Assembly: GCA_964415465.1 (NCBI GenBank)
Contig: CAYQAL010000028.1
Coordinates: forward strand, 1-10,746
From: JAGOTP01 sp964415465
GTDB taxonomy: Bacteria; Patescibacteriota; Patescibacteriia; 2-12-FULL-60-25
Direction: 5' to 3'
DNA length: 10,746 nucleotides
This document shows positions 6,036-10,746 of the stretch, piece by piece. The notes beneath the pieces were generated by a model. The model was not told the DNA's origin, made no database searches, and was given only the letters and a program-made list of their open reading frames with translations. The number at the start of each line of letters is the position of its first letter. The first letter of the stretch is position 1. The position numbers and the translations under genes are program-made.

Positions 6036-9000
6036 GGTGGGAGCTGGGGCTGGAGTTGGTTCAGGCTGAGGAACAGGTGTTGGCGCTGGAGCTGGAGTTG
6101 GTTCTACTGGAGTAGGAATAGGGGCCGGACTTGAGACCGGAAGCGTTGTTGTTGGAGGAACCGGATTGAAGGTAACGAGGATGGGGCCACCACCATTTCC
6201 ACCACTGATCGCACCGCCACCCCCACCGCCTCCACCACCGCTTGTCGCACAAGCGCTTGTCGTCATTCCGGTAGCTGTTGATGTAGCTGCCGGTATTTCG
6301 ATCAAGTTACGTGCAATCGTCACGAAGGAGTAGCTCGTTCCGCACGTTAAGCCGGAGATGGTGAGCGTCCCCCAGGTCGTAGTCGTCTGCCAGGACGGCG
6401 TCGCTGAGGCGATCCCTGCGCTATTCACATACGAACCGACTGTTGAATTATAGATGGCGTACTCCGTTGAAGTTGAGTTGCCATCAGCCGGAATCGAAAG
6501 CGATGCCGTCGTGCGAGAAAGCGTGCTTACGGTAGGCGCAACTGATTGAGTGGCTAAGGTGTAAAACACTGAAGAGGTTGCATGCGTCGAATTTCCGGCT
6601 ATGTTACTCGCCCAGACACGGAACCGATATTGACGGTTCGGCAGAAGGCCGGTGAGCGACGCACTCGTCGTGTCTGCCGCAACAGACGTTTCGTTCCCGC
6701 TTGGGAAGGTCTCCCCGATCGATTCGTCGATGTAATCGTAGTGGTAGGTATCTTCATCAGTCGCGACGTCTACCCACGTGACAGCTGCCGTTGTAGCTGT
6801 TAGCGAACCCACCGCAACCGTCGTTGGAGCTGCTGGGATTGTTGGCGTTGTCGCCACAACCATAGCGATGGACACCGTTTGGTCTGGTTGGACTAAGTTG
6901 AACGCAGACGTTGAAGAAGCAGCAAACCCATCTCCTTCTGCAGATAGTACATAGGGGTTGTAGCCGCCATTCGTTACCTCGGAGCTTCCTGCGCTAATCC
7001 GATATGCTGGCACTCGAATGTAGTTCGTATAGCCACCCGCTACCGTCGGACCCGCTGAAGTAGCGGTTCCCAAATCGTCAGTAGATGTGACATACACGCC
7101 AACGATTGGATCTCCTCCGTCCGCTTCCGTCACCAATGCGCGCATGCGGAACTTCACAAGAAGATCACCCATCGGCATATCAATACGTGCACTCGTTCGA
7201 TCAAACAACGTGTTATCCAAATAGTTACGTCCGAACACAGAAGTACGCACATCGTACTCGTCGCTATCAACAATTACGCTATCTCGAACCGTGGAGCTGA
7301 CAGTCGTCCCTTCGAACCAGACACCGACCGCATTGTTCGTGGATGTTACTTGATCGATCGTCCAACCCGAGGCGTTAACCAAGCGGATTCCAGCGTACAC
7401 TTGCGATTCACGCGTAATCGCTGGATAAGACAACCCTCCAAGAAGAGACGCCCCAGCGGATGCCACGGCTGCCGCATCATAGGTATACTCACCTGCTGAT
7501 GGAACAAACACACCCGTAATAAACTGATCAACACTGACCATCCCACCACAATCCGTTTCGAGGTCCGCACCACTTGTGATGAGATCGCCTGGAACTAAAA
7601 TCGTGATCTTTGCACCACCCACATCTCCCAAGGCGACGTTGAAAGGTACAGTTCCGCCAGAGGTGAGCGAGCTGATATCCAATCCGTCGATTGGTGTAGC
7701 TTCGATTTCACAGCCGGGAGCCGCATAATAGGCCATCATATCTGGGTCATCAAAGCCAACTCCCTGTGAATCGTTATAGTCGTTCCCTGAGTAGGAAAAG
7801 AGCAATTTCGTCGTACTGTACGTACTTGCTCCAACGGTCGCTCCCATGACTCGTAGCGAACTCAAGGTAGAGGTTGTGACCCCACGTAAATAGATACCGT
7901 CTCCTCCGGTCGAGGTAATGATTGTTGAGTTTCCAGCTCCAGTTATTGTTACATCATTTGTCGCGTCGGTCGACGACACAGAAAATGAATCGTACGCTCC
8001 GGCCGCCAAGGTCACCGTGTCACCCGTACGAATAAAGGAATTGATGATCGACGTAGAAGTCGCGTCAACCGAGGAATAATCCACCGTCGGAGATACAGAG
8101 TCGATAACCACTGTTGATCGACGAGCTGCATTCGTAGCTCCAATATCTCGAGTTCCATCAACGTCAAGATAACTGCTGAAAGGGACTACATCCAGATCAT
8201 CAGCTGAAGACAGGTTGGCGATACGAAGGAGTGGATCGTTCGTACGGCTATGCGTCCCGATTGAAACCTCGGTACTTCCTTCTTTTACATTCTCCAAGAA
8301 GCGGTAGAATCCATTGTAATCTTCCGTCACTCTGAACACACTTCCCGCTCCTTTCGCATCATAAAAAAATCCTACCAAATAACCGTCGCCTCCACCTCCA
8401 CCTCCACCTCCACCTCCAACCATCGAACCGGCGTTATACACCGCGTTATACGCCACAAGAATATCTAAGTCAGCGCCTGGGGTCATGTTGTCACTCACCA
8501 CAATACCGCTTGTTCCACCTGCGTAAAAACTTGGGGCACAGGTCGACGCCAAGTGAATCGTATTATGAACCAGCGTCAACGATCCTACGGGAGTTGCAGA
8601 CTCATTTGGATACGCCTGAATACCGTTACAGGTCGTGGTAGCTGGCGTTGTAATATAGTTCCCACCAATATATAAGAACCCGCCATCCCCCGGCTTAGCC
8701 GTCAATCCGATCGACGCATTCGACGACTGTGGTTCCACAAAACGAAGTGTATTCGTTGCAAAAAACACCTGATCACCCGTTAGGACAATTGGCGCCCCAC
8801 TACTCTCCCCAGCAACCGGAGCGTAGAAAGAAAAGGTGTTTCCAGTTACCGCCAAATCTCGCACTTTATTACCTAATACGAACGCGCCAAACTGCATTGA
8901 TGATCGTTGCTGGTAGTAGAAACTATTTGAACGGATCACTCCATTAGAGGATGTTGTAGACCCACTAATAGAAAAGGCACCGATATTCGTGTTGTCTTCG

Positions 9001-9491
9001 ATAGTGAACAAAGCCGCCCCATTATTAAAAGAAATGGTACTTGAAGCCGCTTCTGAATGAAAGGTATTTCCTCGAATTTCGACCCCTGAAACATAGGAGC
9101 CCGTTACTATATTGATATTCCCAAACGAACAGTTGCGAATCGTCGAGGTACTAGACAAGTAAAACGTGTTGTTGTCTGGAGTTGAGTAATCAGTACTTGT
9201 TGATCCAACCCAGGTTGGGTTATTTTGACAATCGAGCGTTATCCCTGGATTCATCATCATGAGGGGAAACACGGGTTCGGTCGTCGAAGTGTACGTCGGC
9301 TCAACTGCGATAACATCGCCCGTACCTACGTTGAACAAGGCTCCGCTCGAGCCACCCAATGTGGTGTAGTCACACCCAGAAGCACAGACAGTCGACGTTG
9401 CAGCCGACACGGCGCGCGCTCCGAACAAGAATCCCAGCGAACACGCGAGGAGGGCTAACAAGAAAAGAGGTCTTTTTACAAAAGAGATCAT
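5619..9491 (-). CDS. Giant secreted beta-helix / fibronectin-III surface protein
   Basis: This 1,290-residue exported protein has a signal peptide at 1-30 (K6 R7, hydrophobic core, AVSA before the cleavage site). A right-handed parallel beta-helix region spans about 31-445 (VCASGCDYTT start, many NTF/GNT/N-x-I turns) and carries a run of ten Gly at 359-368. A second beta-helix-like region follows (about 455-760, GDTVTLAAGAY...VTITGAG). About 760-880 is an unassigned beta-rich part. Two fibronectin type III domains lie at about 885-978 (YRFRVWASN) and 983-1078. Then come a Gly-rich hinge (1085-1102), a Pro/Glu linker (1110-1152) and an Arg/aromatic-rich C-terminal domain (1153-1290). No LPXTG, SLH or C-terminal membrane helix is present. 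A GTG at 9551, abutting the comF stop, would add 20 residues, but the promoter lies inside that extension and the signal peptide starts correctly at ATG 9491. Likely role: adhesion or glycan binding at the surface; this is inferred. Confidence 0.85.
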   Translation of the reverse strand: MISFVKRPLFLLALLACSLGFLFGARAVSAATSTVCASGCDYTTLGGSSGALFNVGTGDVIAVEPTYTSTTEPVFPLMMMNPGITLDCQNNPTWVGSTSTDYSTPDNNTFYLSSTSTIRNCSFGNINIVTGSYVSGVEIRGNTFHSEAASSTISFNNGAALFTIEDNTNIGAFSISGSTTSSNGVIRSNSFYYQQRSSMQFGAFVLGNKVRDLAVTGNTFSFYAPVAGESSGAPIVLTGDQVFFATNTLRFVEPQSSNASIGLTAKPGDGGFLYIGGNYITTPATTTCNGIQAYPNESATPVGSLTLVHNTIHLASTCAPSFYAGGTSGIVVSDNMTPGADLDILVAYNAVYNAGSMVGGGGGGGGGGDGYLVGFFYDAKGAGSVFRVTEDYNGFYRFLENVKEGSTEVSIGTHSRTNDPLLRIANLSSADDLDVVPFSSYLDVDGTRDIGATNAARRSTVVIDSVSPTVDYSSVDATSTSIINSFIRTGDTVTLAAGAYDSFSVSSTDATNDVTITGAGNSTIITSTGGDGIYLRGVTTSTLSSLRVMGATVGASTYSTTKLLFSYSGNDYNDSQGVGFDDPDMMAYYAAPGCEIEATPIDGLDISSLTSGGTVPFNVALGDVGGAKITILVPGDLITSGADLETDCGGMVSVDQFITGVFVPSAGEYTYDAAAVASAGASLLGGLSYPAITRESQVYAGIRLVNASGWTIDQVTSTNNAVGVWFEGTTVSSTVRDSVIVDSDEYDVRTSVFGRNYLDNTLFDRTSARIDMPMGDLLVKFRMRALVTEADGGDPIVGVYVTSTDDLGTATSAGPTVAGGYTNYIRVPAYRISAGSSEVTNGGYNPYVLSAEGDGFAASSTSAFNLVQPDQTVSIAMVVATTPTIPAAPTTVAVGSLTATTAAVTWVDVATDEDTYHYDYIDESIGETFPSGNETSVAADTTSASLTGLLPNRQYRFRVWASNIAGNSTHATSSVFYTLATQSVAPTVSTLSRTTASLSIPADGNSTSTEYAIYNSTVGSYVNSAGIASATPSWQTTTTWGTLTISGLTCGTSYSFVTIARNLIEIPAATSTATGMTTSACATSGGGGGGGGGAISGGNGGGPILVTFNPVPPTTTLPVSSPAPIPTPVEPTPAPAPTPVPQPEPTPAPAPTVQSFVEQGTNPASRALGTGERQAILRDLQEVLGRSANQIPVGDLERVANGQIPLTRNLAYERSMVPRALATFRTIYGHAPNFQNAEENLAWNTLMYRIRFTRNLAAEREGIAQFRRTFRTTPQSPFQWSVVRVLGYVR
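6036..6104 (-). repeat. Imperfect 27-bp repeat coding the Pro-rich linker
   Basis: Two copies (6036-6062 and 6078-6104) differ at 4 of 27 bases, share the last 14 bases exactly, and both encode EPTPAPAPT. They form part of an extended, wall-spanning-type Pro/Glu/Thr linker and probably arose by duplication. Confidence 0.7.
8389..8418 (-). repeat. Hexanucleotide microsatellite (five perfect copies) coding ten glycines
   Basis: CCTCCA occurs five times in perfect tandem on the plus strand, read as alternating Gly codons on the minus strand. Each gain or loss of a unit would change the protein by two Gly without a frameshift. It sits in a loop or hinge between beta-helix stretches. A second, less regular Gly run lies near 6186-6239. 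Confidence 0.85.
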
Positions 9492-9521
9492 AGAAAAGCG
9501 AATGAGCCGAGTAACGGTCTG

Positions 9522-9530
9522 AGTATACCA
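9522..9530 (-). promoter_or_regulatory. Extended -10 promoter of the beta-helix gene
   Basis: On the minus strand TGG-TATACT forms an extended -10 element. A TTGACG stands upstream but with only 14 bases of spacing, so it is unlikely to be the -35. Transcription from about 9515 gives a leader of about 24 bases to ATG 9491. The promoter lies in the 60-base gap after comF and gives this gene its own expression. No Shine-Dalgarno sequence is evident in the leader. Confidence 0.55.
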
Positions 9531-9551
9531 TACCCATCTCCCGTCAAACAC

Positions 9552-10223
9552 CTATCCCGAAGCCGGCCCGCTGCGTGCCAACACACAGCCTTGCACAAGC
9601 GCCGCTCCACGTCCCTCTAGAAGCGTTGCTGCCTCCGTCATCGTCGCTCCAGTTGTGTAAACATCATCAACCAGCAAGATCGATTGACCCGAGACATCTA
9701 CAGGACACGCAAACACATCTTGAACATTAGCCTTCCGCTCTTCTAGCGAGCCTAACGTGGCATTGGGACGCACGGTTTTTGTCCGAACCAACGCTTGAAC
9801 AACGGGAATCTCTGGAAACAGCACCGACTGAATGAGGCGGGCAATATGGAGCGCATGATCGATTCCACGTACGCGTTCGCGTTCTGGATCCATCGCGAGA
9901 GGCACGATCATCGTCGGCGAGGCCTGGAGTGCGGATAAAAAATCAATTTCTGAGGCAAACCGTTGCAGAACCGCTCGCAACGCTTCGTCTTCCAGACACA
10001 CCGCTCGCTGATACTTCAAAGAACGAATCAAGCCGCCTACGAGTGGATCTTGATACGATGAGATCGCCAAAATTCGCTTCACGGGAGATTCCGTCGGAGT
10101 GAACGCATCTTCTACCAATGAAACCGTCTTCACGCAGCCCAAACAGAGCCAGTCCCCTTCTCCAGAACAGCCAATGCACGTAGGCGGAAAGACTCCGTCT
10201 AAGACAAGCTCCGCGAGCTTCAT
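9552..10223 (-). CDS. comF: ComF family phosphoribosyltransferase-like protein
   Basis: This 223-residue protein has the full ComF plan. An N-terminal zinc ribbon has Cys16-x2-Cys19 and Cys27-x2-Cys30. The middle block IVPLAMDPERERVRGIDHALHIAR matches the family PVP...RGFNQ...LA region, with the usual Phe-Asn replaced by Ile-Asp. The L-x4-R-x2-N block is TLGSLEERKANV. The PRPP-binding loop is ILLVDDVYTTGAT (182-194). ComF proteins are cytosolic and needed for natural transformation, where they act with the DNA translocation machinery (ComFA in Firmicutes; single-strand DNA processing elsewhere). The ATG overlaps the stop of the upstream gene as ATGA, so translation is probably coupled. An independent promoter for the beta-helix gene starts just after it. 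Confidence 0.92.
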   Translation of the reverse strand: MKLAELVLDGVFPPTCIGCSGEGDWLCLGCVKTVSLVEDAFTPTESPVKRILAISSYQDPLVGGLIRSLKYQRAVCLEDEALRAVLQRFASEIDFLSALQASPTMIVPLAMDPERERVRGIDHALHIARLIQSVLFPEIPVVQALVRTKTVRPNATLGSLEERKANVQDVFACPVDVSGQSILLVDDVYTTGATMTEAATLLEGRGAALVQGCVLARSGPASG

Positions 10224-10746
10224 GACTCAAGCCACTCGATCTTGGACACAAGCCAAGTATCTCCGGTTCGACGTAAGGTGAGCAGCGCTTTTCGATAACT
10301 GGTCACCGGATTATCTGTACCGGCTTCTGTGATGACTTGCGCATCCACTTCAACTGTCACCACCTGTTGATCGCGAATCGGGGTTGGCGAGGTGATTTTC
10401 GACGCCAAACCGCGTGTCGTCTGCCCCCACGAACCAGCTCGAAGTCCGTGCTCTGCGGTTAAGCGTGTTCGTTCAGAAGCAAAGTAAGTACGCACTTCAG
10501 CCGTCGCTTCGAGCCCGGCCTCGCGCAACGCCGCAAATCCATCTGCATTCGAATAGGTACCCGCACGCGACGCAAAGTCTTGCGCGAAACGGCGCAAGCG
10601 ATCTTCTAACCGTCGTGACTCAAGCACTGCTGGATCGGTCGTTTGTGGAAGCTGCACTGGCTCAGATGGGAGTGGCTCGGTTGGGATTGGTTCCGTGTAC
10701 GTCGGTGGCTGTGGCTTGTTGATTTGCTCCTGAACCGATGGCCACA
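10220..10746 (-). CDS. Partial gene: Pro-rich linker and NTF2-like C-terminal domain
   Basis: The reading frame is open to the right edge, so the start lies outside the window. A GTG at 10657 is in frame but is only an internal Val codon of a continuing Pro/Glu-rich linker (KPQPPTYTEPIPTEPLPSEP, coded by about 10658-10717). After the linker comes a helical part (ESRRLEDRLRRFAQDFASR) and then a beta-rich end with VTVEVDAQVITE, YRKALLTLRRTGDTWLVSKIEWLES. This pattern of helix followed by antiparallel strands ending W-x-V-x-x-I-x-W resembles NTF2-like / Mce-associated type domains; that assignment is tentative. The missing N-terminal part probably holds a membrane anchor. The stop overlaps the comF start (ATGA), so the two form one unit. 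Confidence 0.7.
   Translation of the reverse strand, partial: WPSVQEQINKPQPPTYTEPIPTEPLPSEPVQLPQTTDPAVLESRRLEDRLRRFAQDFASRAGTYSNADGFAALREAGLEATAEVRTYFASERTRLTAEHGLRAGSWGQTTRGLASKITSPTPIRDQQVVTVEVDAQVITEAGTDNPVTSYRKALLTLRRTGDTWLVSKIEWLES

Noticed and set aside
8389..8418. Tandem repeat considered as a CRISPR-like array
   Set aside because: Units are 6 bp with no spacers and in frame with a Gly run; it is a coding microsatellite.
9441..9491. Lipoprotein signal (LLAC, Cys17) in the beta-helix protein
   Set aside because: Strong hydrophobicity continues after Cys17, and a standard AVSA cleavage site follows at residue 30. A lipoprotein is possible but less likely.
9492..9551. GTG start at 9551 for the beta-helix gene
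   Set aside because: The 20 extra codons contain the extended -10 promoter, and the added peptide would precede a well-formed signal peptide starting at ATG 9491.
10655..10657. GTG start at 10657 for the gene upstream of comF
   Set aside because: The same frame stays open to the window edge with a continuous Pro/Glu linker, so the codon is internal and the gene is 5'-partial.
1..10746. UGA recoded as an amino acid, as in some CPR lineages
   Set aside because: TGA ends the PAP2-like gene inside a terminator and the gene upstream of comF in an ATGA overlap; no gene needs readthrough of TGA.

Overview
The window looks like a stretch of a small-genome bacterium, most plausibly a member of the Candidate Phyla Radiation (Patescibacteria). 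This is an inference from gene style: compact layout, short intergenic gaps, weak or absent Shine-Dalgarno sequences, several genes with only distant relatives, a ComF-type uptake gene and a very large secreted beta-helix protein. TAA, TAG and TGA all end genes here, so UGA is a stop and the UGA=Gly lineages are excluded. I see no rRNA, tRNA, CRISPR array, transposase or phage gene.

Layout. A terminator hairpin (11-36) closes an upstream unit, followed by a small PhnB/glyoxalase-fold gene on + (79-504). Facing it is a two-gene minus-strand unit: a 781-residue ABC-type ATPase (1219-3564) and, 11 bases downstream, a three-helix membrane protein (524-1207). From the same 122-base intergenic region an alpha/beta hydrolase (3687-4307) is transcribed divergently. 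It meets a five-helix membrane protein (minus, about 4304-4783) tail to tail with overlapping stop codons. A PAP2 / sphingomyelin-synthase-like membrane phosphatase or transferase follows on + (4891-5595) and ends inside a bidirectional terminator. The right half is all minus strand: a partial gene with a Pro-rich linker (running off the right edge to 10746), comF overlapping it by ATGA, and then a 1,290-residue secreted beta-helix / fibronectin-III protein with its own promoter (5619-9491).

How the genes may work together. The left half has an envelope flavour: an ABC ATPase and a membrane partner, three further envelope or lipid-type proteins (two membrane proteins and a PAP2_C enzyme) and a serine hydrolase. 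The right half pairs a DNA-uptake-associated gene (comF) and its coupled neighbour with a giant surface protein. Nothing in the sequence proves that these two halves are functionally linked.

The most notable items are the ABC protein and the giant secreted protein. The ABC protein has an intact NBD, but the region matching the exporter membrane domain has lost most of its hydrophobicity and is preceded by about 250 extra residues. The secreted protein ends in an Arg/aromatic-rich C-terminal domain of about 135 residues that may be a surface-retention module and that I cannot assign to a named family.
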